Below, one piece after another: positions 33,447 through 42,991 of a stretch of DNA of 64,000 nucleotides. The notes under the pieces are model-generated. The model worked only from the letters and a program-made list of their open reading frames with translations, was not told the DNA's origin and did not search any database. This stretch comes from Calditerrivibrio nitroreducens DSM 19672 (GTDB taxonomy: Bacteria; Chrysiogenota; Deferribacteres; Deferribacterales; Calditerrivibrionaceae). Numbering within the stretch: position 1 is the stretch's first letter; every line of letters starts with the position of its first letter. The translations under genes were made by a program, and so were the position numbers. The stretch spans positions 1,653,001-1,717,000 of the forward strand of contig NC_014758.1 in NCBI RefSeq assembly GCF_000183405.1. The letters are read 5' to 3'.

Positions 33447-33775
33447 TCATTTTGTATAACATTATCGTTTTTCAGATATTAAATCTACCATAAGGATAAA
33501 AATCAACACTTTTTCAACAAATTCTGTTGACAAAAAAAGACTTGACAGCTTTTTTCAGGACAATAGACATCGAAAACAAAAATGATTAATAATTCTATAT
33601 TTTTTAGAGATATCAGTCTATCTTTCAGACTTAAAAAAACAAAGCACAAAAAGTTTTCAACATTTTTTCAACAATTGCTATTTGAAGACAGGATAACTCT
33701 TTTTAATTCTAATTTACGATTTCACCACGATAAATGAGATAAAAAACTTATATACAAAGATGTCTTATTAAACGC
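33447..33775. other. Gene-free convergent intergenic region
   Basis: A 329-bp AT-rich stretch between two convergent genes. I see no ORF, tRNA or strong GC hairpin. Two TTGACA-like hexamers occur near 33528 and 33541, with no convincing -10 element. Confidence 0.6.
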
Positions 33776-35419
33776 CTAATTTAATCCAAAATCGCTCAAA
33801 AGCTTATCTATCTCATCCTGAGATGCTACTTTTGATGATTCATCAGAAGCACTACTTACCACAAACCCCAGAATGGAACCAAGCCTTGCACCTATCTCTT
33901 CTATATTTCTTATCACCCTATTGATCTTTTGCTCTGTAATATCCTGAAATTCAAGCGCCTGTAAAATTTCAAATCCAAGAGATTCCGCCTTCTCTATGGT
34001 TTTTTCCAGCTCTTCTATCCTTTTTAAGGCCGATTGAATATCTCTTGACTCTACGTACCTTTCTATATCTCTGAAACCATCACTTAACTCATTATAAATA
34101 TTTGAAAGTTCGTCTGAATGTTGCAAAAGATTGTTTGTTGCTTTTTCTGTTGTATCATTTATAAATTCTAAATTTTTAGCAACGGTAGGGACCTTTTCGG
34201 TAGAATCCTCGATATTATCCAACTTTTCTTTAGTATTCATTATAAGCTTAATAATCTCCCCAATCTCCCCCTTGACATCTATAGAAATCTCCTTTGACTC
34301 CCCATGAATTATCTTTCTGGCCAACTCTTTTATCTCAGCAATTGAATCTACTTCAATATTTAAATTCTCTTTTTTGTTTGACCCATCTTCCACTGATGTT
34401 TCAACATTACATTCTGTATCAGCATTACTATCGAAAGACGGGGTATCTATATCATTTTTTTTTTCCTGCTCCTTTTTCCTTCTGATCATCTCTTCGGTTT
34501 CTTTTTCTCTCTTCGCAAGCTCCATAGCAATAAGAGCATCCAGATCGTTTTGATCCACGTGAACTGCATCATGATTTATCTTCTCTTCCGCCTGTTTTAC
34601 CGCATCATTTAATATATCTTCTATGCTCTCCTGAACCGGAGTTGATTTCTTTTTCTTGATCAATTCTTCAGTCTCTTTTTCCCTTTTGGCAAGCTCCATA
34701 GCAATAAGAGCATCTATGTCATCCATACCATCTGAAGCTTTCTCTTTCTCTTCCTCTTTTGGCGACTCTTCCTCAATATCCTGAACAAAATCCTGCTGTA
34801 CAGATTGATGAAGGGCAACCGATTCCTCTTCAACCTGGCTCTCCTCTTTTATAGGAGCCTGAACTTCCACATCACCTGTGGTTCCTCCAGAGGATGTTAC
34901 ACCTTTAGATGGCTTAAACTTCTTCTTCAATTCACTCTCATGCCCCTTATCCTCATATATAAGTGTATCTATATCAAGTAAAATTATCAATCTCTCATCG
35001 TACTTACAAATACCTAAAATATACTCCTGCCCTATGGAACCCACAAGGGGTGGTGTAGGCTCTATCATAGACTTATTTATACGAATTACCTGTGTAACCT
35101 CGTCAACCACAAAACCGATATTTTCCTTTTCAAATCTAACAACGATAATCCTTGTCTTTTTATCAAAATCTGATTTTTCAAGATTAAATCTAACCCTCAA
35201 ATCAACCACAGGGATAACTTTACCCCTAAGGTTCATAACACCCATTATATAATTTTCAGTCCTTGGAACTGACGTAATCTCAACAAGCCTGATTATCTCC
35301 TGTATCTTTAATACATCTATAGCATACTCTTCATCACCCAGCTTAAAACCCACAAGCTGGAGCATATCCTCATCTTTTAATTCTTTCAAATCTTCGATGT
35401 AAAGCTGTTGAGATTCCAT
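33776..35419 (-). CDS. CheW-CheZ fusion protein
   Basis: A chemotaxis protein joining a CheW adaptor to a CheZ-like phosphatase. Residues 18-155 are CheW (VGFKLGDEEYAIDVLKIQEI, then MNLRGKVIPVVDLR). An acidic linker (160-355) contains two copies of DALIAMELAKREKETEE, at about 236 and 294. Residues 360-520 are helical with LEFQDITEQKINRV, giving Asp493 and Gln497 in the spacing of the CheZ catalytic pair. The C-terminus ASQDEIDKLLSDFG resembles the CheY-binding tail of CheZ and the FliM peptide. It would bring CheY-P dephosphorylation to the receptor array. It lies next to the FlhG-like ATPase. Confidence 0.85.
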   Translation of the reverse strand: MESQQLYIEDLKELKDEDMLQLVGFKLGDEEYAIDVLKIQEIIRLVEITSVPRTENYIMGVMNLRGKVIPVVDLRVRFNLEKSDFDKKTRIIVVRFEKENIGFVVDEVTQVIRINKSMIEPTPPLVGSIGQEYILGICKYDERLIILLDIDTLIYEDKGHESELKKKFKPSKGVTSSGGTTGDVEVQAPIKEESQVEEESVALHQSVQQDFVQDIEEESPKEEEKEKASDGMDDIDALIAMELAKREKETEELIKKKKSTPVQESIEDILNDAVKQAEEKINHDAVHVDQNDLDALIAMELAKREKETEEMIRRKKEQEKKNDIDTPSFDSNADTECNVETSVEDGSNKKENLNIEVDSIAEIKELARKIIHGESKEISIDVKGEIGEIIKLIMNTKEKLDNIEDSTEKVPTVAKNLEFINDTTEKATNNLLQHSDELSNIYNELSDGFRDIERYVESRDIQSALKRIEELEKTIEKAESLGFEILQALEFQDITEQKINRVIRNIEEIGARLGSILGFVVSSASDESSKVASQDEIDKLLSDFGLN

Positions 35420-35428
35420 AAAACACCC

Positions 35429-36310
35429 CTACAATTTTTTCAAAATTAAATCTCTTATATCATCAAAAAACTCTCTGTTGCTATCCGTAGTATTCAAATA
35501 GTAAGGTTCAAGCTTTTTCAAACTCTCACTAACATACAAATCATAAGGTAAAAATCCCAATTTTTCAACAGAAATTCTCAAATATTTCTTTGATACATTC
35601 TCAAAGCCATAAAAAATATTTAATTCTTTTTTAAATTTCAACATATTTAGTACAAGCCCTACTTTATATTCACTTACAATTTCCAGAACCTCTTCTGAAA
35701 TTTTCCTATCTATCCGATCCAATTCCTCCAGAATATCGTCAACTCTCTGGTAATTCATACTCCTACTTCTTAACTTACTGCATATATTCTCCAATCTTGG
35801 ATCCTTAAAGAGATGTCTTTCTATCTTGCGGTATAGGGCGATCTTCAAAAATCCATAGGAATTTTCAATGGAGGTGGGCTCACTATTCATAATTAGAACT
35901 TTTTTATCAGAAAAATTAAAAAAATCGATCATATTATAGCTCGTCCCAGCTCCAAGATCCATTACGACATATTTATAATTTGCTCTTTTTAAATGGTTTA
36001 AAATCTTTAACTTCTCAAAATTATTGATATGTGCCATCCCCAATATATCGCTGGAACCACCAATAAAATCTACTTGAGCAGGAGTTTCCAATATGACATC
36101 TTCTATTCTAAAATTTTCCTTGAGAAAATTATAAATCCCTTTTCCCTGTGCCTTTAATCCCACAAAACTGTGGAGATTTGCCCCACCCAGGTCACCATCA
36201 ACCAGCAAAATTGCATCATAAAGTTTTTTCATCGACATCGCAAGATTAGCAGAAAAAAAACTCTTCCCAACGCCACCTTTACCGCTTGCCACAGCAATAA
36301 TCTCAGCCAT
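35429..36310 (-). CDS. FlhG/MinD-like ATPase
   Basis: A 293-aa deviant Walker-A ATPase of the ParA/MinD family: ASGKGGVGKSFFSANLA (about 8-24) is the KGGxGKS motif, then LVDGDLGGANLH with the switch Asp, and VVMDLGAG. FlhG (YlxH) sets flagellar number and place; others of this family position chemoreceptor arrays or pili. The gene stands between DUF2062 and CheW-CheZ, which favours flagellar or chemotaxis-array positioning. Confidence 0.85.
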   Translation of the reverse strand: MAEIIAVASGKGGVGKSFFSANLAMSMKKLYDAILLVDGDLGGANLHSFVGLKAQGKGIYNFLKENFRIEDVILETPAQVDFIGGSSDILGMAHINNFEKLKILNHLKRANYKYVVMDLGAGTSYNMIDFFNFSDKKVLIMNSEPTSIENSYGFLKIALYRKIERHLFKDPRLENICSKLRSRSMNYQRVDDILEELDRIDRKISEEVLEIVSEYKVGLVLNMLKFKKELNIFYGFENVSKKYLRISVEKLGFLPYDLYVSESLKKLEPYYLNTTDSNREFFDDIRDLILKKL

Positions 36311-36313
36311 ACA

Positions 36314-36745
36314 TTAGTAACCCCTATACTTTATCAAAAGATATTTAACTACAAAATATGTAACCACACCTGCCACCAAACCAAAAACATGACAACCAAC
36401 AAAAAGTGGCCATAGTATATTTTTTGCAAGTGTTATAAGTTCACTGAAACTATGGATATTCCAGTTTAAATCCTTTTTATTACTATCGGTCAAAATAACA
36501 CCAACTTTATACAAAAATGCATAGATTGGGGGGATTGTGAAAGGGTTTGTGATATAAGCACCTATCATGAGAGGATATATGGGTAATCTCAACCCCACAC
36601 TTACAATGGTGGCTAATAAAGTATGAAATCCTAAATATGGGCTAAAACCTATCACCATCCCCAACCCACTGCTCAATGCTATCCTATTTGCTGATGCATC
36701 AATATGTACTATATATTTTAAAGCATCGACTAATCTTTTTCTCAT
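36314..36745 (-). CDS. DUF2062 membrane protein
   Basis: A 143-aa membrane protein with three hydrophobic segments and the DUF2062 features: SPYLGFHTLLATIVS near 34, then YPLMIGAYITNPFTIPPIYAF. Function is unknown, though members occur beside glycosyltransferases and cell-surface genes. It overlaps the lon stop by 4 nt. Confidence 0.82.
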   Translation of the reverse strand: MRKRLVDALKYIVHIDASANRIALSSGLGMVIGFSPYLGFHTLLATIVSVGLRLPIYPLMIGAYITNPFTIPPIYAFLYKVGVILTDSNKKDLNWNIHSFSELITLAKNILWPLFVGCHVFGLVAGVVTYFVVKYLLIKYRGY

Positions 36746-39084
36746 AGATCTTCAATAGCTATCCTTAAAACTTCCTCGAATCTTTCCACTGGTATCACAT
36801 GAATCCCCTTTTTGAGATCTTTAGAAAGTTTTATCAGATCATTTTCATTTTTCTTAGGAATTACGACTGTTTTGATACCCAACCTTTTTGCGGCAAGCAG
36901 CTTCTCTTTCAATCCTCCAATCGGCAGCACTTTCCCTGTAATTGTAATCTCTCCAGTCATGGCTACGTCTTTTTTTACCTTTTTACCACTAAACAATGAA
37001 AATATTGCGGTTGCCATTGTGATCCCTGCGGATGGTCCATCTTTTGGTATTGCTCCAGCTGGCACGTGAAGATGTATATCATGTTCTTCAAACAGCTTAG
37101 GTTCAATATTGTACTTTTCCGCAATGGAACGTACAAATGTTAGAGCTGCCCTTGCGGACTCCTTCATCACATCACCCAATTGTCCCGTCAACACGAGATT
37201 CCCTTTACCTTTATACTTTGCAGACTCTATAAATAATACATCACCACCGTAAGGCGTCCAGGCAAGACCTGTAACTATACCCACCTCATTCTCTTTTAAC
37301 TCATCCTCTTCATAGTATTTCACAGGACCAAGATATTTTATTACATTATTTTTCGTAATCTTGAATATCTTATCTTCACCAGTAGCAACTCTCCGGGCTA
37401 CTTTTCTACAGATTGTTCCCACCAACCGCTCAAGATTACGTAAACCTGACTCCCTCGTATACCCAGAGATTATAAATGAAAGTATTTTATCTGTAATAAA
37501 AAGTTGATCTGGTTTTAAACCATTTTCAACAATCTGTCTTGGGACAAGATACTTTTTGGCTATCTGTATCTTTTCCTCTTCAATATAACCTGGTATATGA
37601 ATGATTTCCATCCTATCCTTTAATGCAGGTGGGATGGGATCGAGATAATTTGCGGTTGTTATAAACATCACCTTCGAAAGGTCATAGGGGACTCCAAGAT
37701 AATGATCCACAAAGGCATTATTCTGCTCCGGATCCAGAACCTCCAGTAAAGCAGACGATGGATCACCTCTGAAATCGCTCCCCAGTTTATCTATTTCATC
37801 AAGCATAAATACAGGATTACTGCTACCGGCGTTCCTCAAGCCCTGAATGATTTTACCGGGTAACGCACCAATATATGTACGTCTATGTCCTCTAATTTCA
37901 GCTTCATCCCTTAATCCACCCAGAGAGATTCTCACAAACTTTCTCCCCATAGCCCTTGCTATGGATCTACCAAGTGAAGTCTTACCAACTCCCGGAGGCC
38001 CCACGAAACAGATTATGGGACTCTTCATTTTTGAATTAAGTTTTCTCACGGCAAGGAAATCGAGTATACGATCTTTTACCTCCTCTAAACCGTAATGATC
38101 CTCCTCAAGCACTTTTTTGGCATTCTCTATATCAAGATTGTCTTTTGTATATTTACCCCATGGAAGTTCCACGATCCATTCAAGAAATGTCCTCACCACA
38201 GTGGCTTCTGCGGAATCGGAATGCATTCTGGAAAGTCTTTTAAGTTGTTTGGTGGCCTCTTCCTTCACCTCTTTGGGCATCTTAAGCTTCTTCAGTTTTT
38301 CTTCAAACTCCTCAACCTCTTTAGAAAGGTCGTCTTCATCCCCCAACTCTTTCCTGATGGCTTTCAACTGCTCTTTGAGGAAGTACTCCCTCTGACTTTT
38401 ATCAATCTCACCCTTTGCGTCGCTGAGAATCTTATTCTGCACCTCCAGTATCGATATCTCCCTTGTGAGGAACTGGCTTACTCTATTTAACCTTTCAACA
38501 AAATCAAGTTTTTCAAGAATCTCCTGAGCCTCATTCGTTTTAAGCCCCAGATTAGCGGCAATTATATCCGCCAACTTTCCAGGGATATTAATTGTATCAA
38601 TAACCGCAAGCAGATCCGGAAGCATTGGCTTACCCAGGTTTACAGCCTTAGCAAGCTGTTCCTTCACATATCTTATGAGTGCTTCCACCTTCAAATCACT
38701 TGTGGGTGATTCCTCTTCATCAAATGTTTTTATCTTTGTTTTAAAAAATTGCTCCTTTTGTACAAACTCTTCTATCTCACCTCTTTTCAAACCCTGCACA
38801 AGGATCTTGACCCTTCCATCCGGAAGCTTCAACATCCTAAGAATCATAGCCACCGTACCAATTTTGTATATATCATCCTCACCAGGATCCTCCATCATCG
38901 GATCCTTCTGGGTGGAGAGGAAAATCATCCTTTTGGAATTTAATGCTTCATCCACCGCCGCAATACTGGATTCTCTGCCGATGAACAAAGGTACCACCAT
39001 ATAGGGGAAAACAACTATATCACGAACAGGCAGTAAAGGTAATACTTCCGGTATTGTTAATTCATTTTCAAACTGTTGATCCAC
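36742..39084 (-). CDS. lon: ATP-dependent protease Lon
   Basis: Housekeeping protein-quality protease of 780 aa. It has the N-terminal LAN domain (LPVRDIVVFPYMVVPL), AAA+ module with CFVGPPGVGKTSLG (about 358-371) as Walker A, and a C-terminal protease with KDGPSAGITMATA (Ser) and GGLKEKLLAAKR (Lys). Start GTG at 39084 has GGAGGA 5 nt upstream and shares a base with the hsp20 stop. It must not be confused with the ATPase-free SAVED-Lon gene at 1933. Confidence 0.97.
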   Translation of the reverse strand: MDQQFENELTIPEVLPLLPVRDIVVFPYMVVPLFIGRESSIAAVDEALNSKRMIFLSTQKDPMMEDPGEDDIYKIGTVAMILRMLKLPDGRVKILVQGLKRGEIEEFVQKEQFFKTKIKTFDEEESPTSDLKVEALIRYVKEQLAKAVNLGKPMLPDLLAVIDTINIPGKLADIIAANLGLKTNEAQEILEKLDFVERLNRVSQFLTREISILEVQNKILSDAKGEIDKSQREYFLKEQLKAIRKELGDEDDLSKEVEEFEEKLKKLKMPKEVKEEATKQLKRLSRMHSDSAEATVVRTFLEWIVELPWGKYTKDNLDIENAKKVLEEDHYGLEEVKDRILDFLAVRKLNSKMKSPIICFVGPPGVGKTSLGRSIARAMGRKFVRISLGGLRDEAEIRGHRRTYIGALPGKIIQGLRNAGSSNPVFMLDEIDKLGSDFRGDPSSALLEVLDPEQNNAFVDHYLGVPYDLSKVMFITTANYLDPIPPALKDRMEIIHIPGYIEEEKIQIAKKYLVPRQIVENGLKPDQLFITDKILSFIISGYTRESGLRNLERLVGTICRKVARRVATGEDKIFKITKNNVIKYLGPVKYYEEDELKENEVGIVTGLAWTPYGGDVLFIESAKYKGKGNLVLTGQLGDVMKESARAALTFVRSIAEKYNIEPKLFEEHDIHLHVPAGAIPKDGPSAGITMATAIFSLFSGKKVKKDVAMTGEITITGKVLPIGGLKEKLLAAKRLGIKTVVIPKKNENDLIKLSKDLKKGIHVIPVERFEEVLRIAIEDL

Positions 39085-39518
39085 TATTGTCCTCCATCTT
39101 CAGTTAATTTGATTAAAACAAACTCTTTTGGCATCCTTTTAAATTCTATCCTAAAAACACCATTTTCAAATCTTGCTTCAAAATTTTTACTATCCACCTT
39201 AACAGGCAATTTTACGATCCTCCTGAATGGATTTGAATTTCTTTCAACTCGTAGAAAATTGTAGTTGTCAGCTTTTGCAGGTCTTATAATCCCCTCCATT
39301 ACGAGAAGATCTTCATATAGATAGATCTTCACATTCTCCCGTTTTACTCCGGCAAGCTCAATCCAAACTACAACAGAATCGTTTCTGAGACTTATATCCA
39401 CAGGAGGGAAATGACCCTGTTCATAAACATCCTTTACTATCCTGGTAAGGATATTGGAAATTTCTCCACCAAGTCCGTGAATTAAAACTATTTTTTCCAG
39501 TGAGGATAGCTCATCCAT
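39084..39518 (-). CDS. Small heat-shock protein (Hsp20/alpha-crystallin family)
   Basis: A 144-aa ATP-independent holdase. The alpha-crystallin domain covers about 40-135, with VWIELAGVKRENVKIYLYED and the ending FRIEFKRMP; the strand FENGVFRIEFK carries the conserved GVL-like turn. It forms an operon with lon, which links holding and degradation of unfolded proteins. Confidence 0.88.
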   Translation of the reverse strand: MDELSSLEKIVLIHGLGGEISNILTRIVKDVYEQGHFPPVDISLRNDSVVVWIELAGVKRENVKIYLYEDLLVMEGIIRPAKADNYNFLRVERNSNPFRRIVKLPVKVDSKNFEARFENGVFRIEFKRMPKEFVLIKLTEDGGQ

Positions 39519-39525
39519 ATATACC

Positions 39526-40383
39526 TCAACAATATTTTTTCAAAATTTTTGTAAAATCATCTTTCAAATCATCTCTATTTAATGCAAAATGGATTGTGGC
39601 ATCAAGATAGCCAATCTTATTTCCACAATCAAATCTTAAACCGTCATAAAGATAACCATAGCTACTCTGATCTTTTGTAACTTTGCGTATCGCATCGGTA
39701 AGCTGAATTTCACCCTGATTTGTATCACATTCTTCAATGGCTTTCAAAACATCATAGGTCAATACATACCGACCAATTATTGCATAATTAGAAGGAGGGT
39801 TACTTTTAGGCTTTTCCACCATCCCTTTTAACTTAAAAGTTCTTTCATCCATTTTTTTCTCAATATCAACTATACCGTATTTATAAGTCTCTTCAGCAGG
39901 AACCTCTGTAATTGCGAGTACAGGTGATCCAAACTCTTCAAACTTTTTGATAAGCTGTCCGGTAACAGATTCTTTGTAGCTTATGATATCGTCCGGCAGT
40001 ATCACCACAAAAGGATCCTTCCCCAACACATCTCTGGCACAGTATATCGCATGACCTAAGCCTTTTTGTTCTTTCTGCCTTACGGTGATGAAATCACACA
40101 TCTCACTTATTTTTGAAAGGATCTCATATTCCTTCTCTTTTTTCGATTCTTTTAGAGCAATTTCAAGCTCTATAGATTTATCAAAATGGTCCTCTATAGC
40201 TCTTTTGAATCTCCCTGTTATAAATATAATCTCCTCAATACCTGCCTCCACCGCTTCTTCCACAGCATATTGAATCAAAGGTTTATCAACAAGCGTAATC
40301 ATCTCCTTAGGTATCGCCTTGGTAGCCGGAAGCATCCTTGTACCAAACCCGGCAACCGGAAAAACAGCTTTTCGAATCTTCAT
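39526..40383 (-). CDS. galU: UTP-glucose-1-phosphate uridylyltransferase
   Basis: Makes UDP-glucose from glucose-1-phosphate and UTP. AVFPVAGFGTRMLPATKAIPKEM is the nucleotide-binding signature, VVILPDDIISY the metal-binding motif, and GMVEKPK the later conserved loop. I start at the ATG at 40383 (285 aa), with GAGG 6 nt upstream; the GTG three bases earlier is unlikely. UDP-glucose would serve the GalT and glucan genes at 45-51 kb. 40384-40423 is intergenic. Confidence 0.95.
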   Translation of the reverse strand: MKIRKAVFPVAGFGTRMLPATKAIPKEMITLVDKPLIQYAVEEAVEAGIEEIIFITGRFKRAIEDHFDKSIELEIALKESKKEKEYEILSKISEMCDFITVRQKEQKGLGHAIYCARDVLGKDPFVVILPDDIISYKESVTGQLIKKFEEFGSPVLAITEVPAEETYKYGIVDIEKKMDERTFKLKGMVEKPKSNPPSNYAIIGRYVLTYDVLKAIEECDTNQGEIQLTDAIRKVTKDQSSYGYLYDGLRFDCGNKIGYLDATIHFALNRDDLKDDFTKILKKYC

Positions 40384-40423
40384 CACTCACCTCTCCGTAA
40401 ATTTTATTTACACAGTATCAAAA

Positions 40424-41221
40424 TCAACTGATCACAATTCCAGCATACCCCACAACTCTATCGTAATCCCCACTTACCCTTCCACTTGTTGTATGAATAA
40501 GAAGCTCTCCCTTTTGGGCCCCAAGATTTTTTGCAACTATAAGCCCGATGGTGGATGGTATCACCCCACACATGGAGATATCTTTATCTCTGACAACATT
40601 ATACAAACCTTCTGGATCAAGCCTCAATATTGCATCTATGGCATACTTATCCTTCAAAAGAGTCGTTTTTTCATCCTCAAAATGGTTAAAATCCGAACTT
40701 ATAACAAATGTAACCTCATCTTTAAAATAGTTTACCACATCGAGTATCTTCTCCGCCACCATCATACATTCATCATATCTTAAATATGATATGGTAATCG
40801 GCACTATTTTACAATTTTCATTCAAGTATTTAAGTATAGGAAGTATCACCTCAAGGGAATGCTCTTTAAGATGGGCAAGTGTGTCAGTTTTTAATCCTAC
40901 GTTTACAAACCTCTCCACCAACTCTTCGTCGATATCAATATCCCCAAAAGGGGTCTCCCAGGAACCACCAGGATATATGGACACCCTTTGACCAAAACCG
41001 GTATGGTTGGGTCCCATAAGGATCACACGTCTTTTTATATTTATCGCTGATAATACCCTGAAAGCCACTTCACCGGAGTAGATATACCCTGCATGCGGCA
41101 CAATAGAAACCAACGCATCCTTTTTGGAGGTATCTACCTGCCCCCAAGACTGAAAAAGTTTTTTTAAAGTTCCTCTATCAGATGGATAAAAATACTCTTT
41201 TACTACAGCTTCCCTGCGCAT
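40424..41221 (-). CDS. Memo-family protein (AmmeMemoRadiSam system protein B-like)
   Basis: A 265-aa protein of the Memo family: REAVVKEYFYPSD, VPHAGYIYSGEVA (about 40-52), LMGPNHTGFG and SSDFNHFED supply the His and Asp positions of the pocket that resembles extradiol dioxygenases. Biochemical function in bacteria is unknown; it often partners AMMECR1 and a radical SAM protein, which are not seen next to it here. I start at the ATG at 41221, with GGGGAG 6 nt upstream. It overlaps the unknown gene before it. Confidence 0.85.
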   Translation of the reverse strand: MRREAVVKEYFYPSDRGTLKKLFQSWGQVDTSKKDALVSIVPHAGYIYSGEVAFRVLSAINIKRRVILMGPNHTGFGQRVSIYPGGSWETPFGDIDIDEELVERFVNVGLKTDTLAHLKEHSLEVILPILKYLNENCKIVPITISYLRYDECMMVAEKILDVVNYFKDEVTFVISSDFNHFEDEKTTLLKDKYAIDAILRLDPEGLYNVVRDKDISMCGVIPSTIGLIVAKNLGAQKGELLIHTTSGRVSGDYDRVVGYAGIVIS

Positions 41222-42003
41222 ATATATCTCCCCAATGCTTCCAGCCATTGTTTTCCGGGATTTAGCGATACATTAAAAAAGCTATAGTCATTTACAAGAT
41301 ATAAACCTTTTTTTATCTTTTTTATCATCGTAGTATCGTTGCGTAGTAATTCAAATTTATCAACAAGTTCCATATTAACATTTTTCAAAAAAGTCTTGCT
41401 GATGACATTTTCTATAATATCGATACTATCGGCTATAAAATAAATATACTGATCTTTTATGAAAAATTCAATATTAACCCCATTGCTTTTCACAATGGCA
41501 TAGTCATTTCCCAGAAATTTGTCGATATTGTCAGAAAGTTTGTATTCCGCCACTACCTTATTGAAATTGACCCCTCCAATATCTTTGCTCGTCAGGTATG
41601 ATGTCATCACCACATTCTTTTCAGACAAAAGACTGCCTATCTCCACCTTATTATCACAGGCAATCAACTTGGGCTCAGAAAGGGGAAATCTATTTTTTAT
41701 AAGGTAATCTATTGATGAGTTTATACCATTTTTTTTGAGAAATCTCCTGTAAAAAAATCTATTCAAAAAATTGTCGGAAAACTTATAAAAAATATCAGGC
41801 AACATTATAGAAACTATATCAAATCGAAACACCTCGTATCTACTTTCATCTTTGTACACAACCTTATTTCCACTGACTTTAACTCCGCCATGGCTTTTAC
41901 ACATAGCCACATTTACACCATTATTTTCCAATAAAACCGCCAGTTTATTCAGATTTACACTTGGATTTAGAAATACCAGCTGCTTAGTAAATTTTGATTT
42001 CAT
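41203..42003 (-). CDS. Unrecognised 266-aa protein linked to mqnE
   Basis: I do not recognise it. It looks soluble, with strand-rich N-terminal half (KQLVFLNPSVNLNKLAVLLE) and no signal peptide or obvious catalytic motif. It overlaps mqnE by 20 nt at its start and the Memo-family gene by 19 nt at its end, so it is co-translated with menaquinone genes. A role in that pathway or in an ATP-grasp-like ligation is conceivable but not shown. Confidence 0.8.
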   Translation of the reverse strand: MKSKFTKQLVFLNPSVNLNKLAVLLENNGVNVAMCKSHGGVKVSGNKVVYKDESRYEVFRFDIVSIMLPDIFYKFSDNFLNRFFYRRFLKKNGINSSIDYLIKNRFPLSEPKLIACDNKVEIGSLLSEKNVVMTSYLTSKDIGGVNFNKVVAEYKLSDNIDKFLGNDYAIVKSNGVNIEFFIKDQYIYFIADSIDIIENVISKTFLKNVNMELVDKFELLRNDTTMIKKIKKGLYLVNDYSFFNVSLNPGKQWLEALGRYICAGKL

Positions 42004-42991
42004 TATAAAAAGAATCCCTCTCCACAGGAATAAACCCTGCCGACTTTATCATATATATCAATTCAGATTCCGTTAAACCTTCTTTGGAAGAGGCTCCGGC
42101 TGAATGGGTGATCTTCTCTTTTACGATCGTCCCATCAAGATCGTCAGCCCCAAAATATAAAGCCACCTGAGCTGTCTTTTCCCCCAACATAACCCAGTAT
42201 CCCTTAATGTGAGGTATGTTGTCAAGAATAATTCGGGATATTGATATAATTTTGATATCCTCAACTCCTGTGGAAGGATAAAGATGGTTTAAAAAGGTAT
42301 TTTCAGGATGAAAAGAAAGGGGAATAAAGGCATTGAATCCACCTGTTTTTTCCTGCAGTTTTCTTAGCTTAAGAAGATGATCGATTATGTCATCCTCAGA
42401 CTCTATGTGTCCATAAAGCATAGTAGCGTTTGTTTTGATCCCCTGATTATGGGCAATCTCCATTATTTCAAGCCATCTTTCGGCAGAGATCTTTTCAGGA
42501 CAGATCTCATTTCTCGTACCTTCAGCAAAGATCTCCGCCCCACCACCCGGCATCATATCAAGTCCAGCTTCTTTTAATTTAATTAGCACCTTTTCTGTGC
42601 TTAAACCTGATATCTTTGTAAAATAGTCAATCTCTACAGCACTAAAGGCTTTCACTGCAATACCAGGGAAATTAGATTTAATTGCTCTAAGCATATTCAA
42701 ATAATAGTCAAACTTAAAATGGGGATGCAAGCCACCCACAATATGAACCTCTTTACAGGATGCACAGTTTTGTTTTAGGTAATCTATAACATCATTAATG
42801 GTATATTCATATGCCTCTGCATCTGATTCATCTTTTGCAAAAGCACAGAATTTGCAACCATTAATGCATATATTTGTATAATTTAGATGTATATTTTTTA
42901 CAAAGAATACCTTATCACCCCAGAGGGAACGTTTTATTTCCAGCGCCTTCTTTCCTAAGCTTATGATATCATCTTTAAAAAGGCTCTTCAT
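41984..42991 (-). CDS. mqnE: Aminofutalosine synthase (MqnE-type radical SAM enzyme)
   Basis: Radical SAM enzyme of the futalosine route to menaquinone; MqnE joins 3-[(1-carboxyvinyl)oxy]benzoate with SAM. CINGCKFC (about 37-44) is the CxxxCxxC motif. MMPGGGAEIF, YWVMLGEKTAQVALYFG and GADDLDGT in the second half are typical of the MqnE/MqnC group, and EEKITHSAGA-like KITHSAGAS plus VERDSFYN favour MqnE. It overlaps the upstream response regulator by 4 nt. MqnC is the main alternative. Confidence 0.85.
   Translation of the reverse strand: MKSLFKDDIISLGKKALEIKRSLWGDKVFFVKNIHLNYTNICINGCKFCAFAKDESDAEAYEYTINDVIDYLKQNCASCKEVHIVGGLHPHFKFDYYLNMLRAIKSNFPGIAVKAFSAVEIDYFTKISGLSTEKVLIKLKEAGLDMMPGGGAEIFAEGTRNEICPEKISAERWLEIMEIAHNQGIKTNATMLYGHIESEDDIIDHLLKLRKLQEKTGGFNAFIPLSFHPENTFLNHLYPSTGVEDIKIISISRIILDNIPHIKGYWVMLGEKTAQVALYFGADDLDGTIVKEKITHSAGASSKEGLTESELIYMIKSAGFIPVERDSFYNEIKIY

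Noticed and set aside
33447-33775. Possible small RNA in the convergent gap
   Set aside because: Two TTGACA-like hexamers occur, but no -10, hairpin or terminator supports a transcript.
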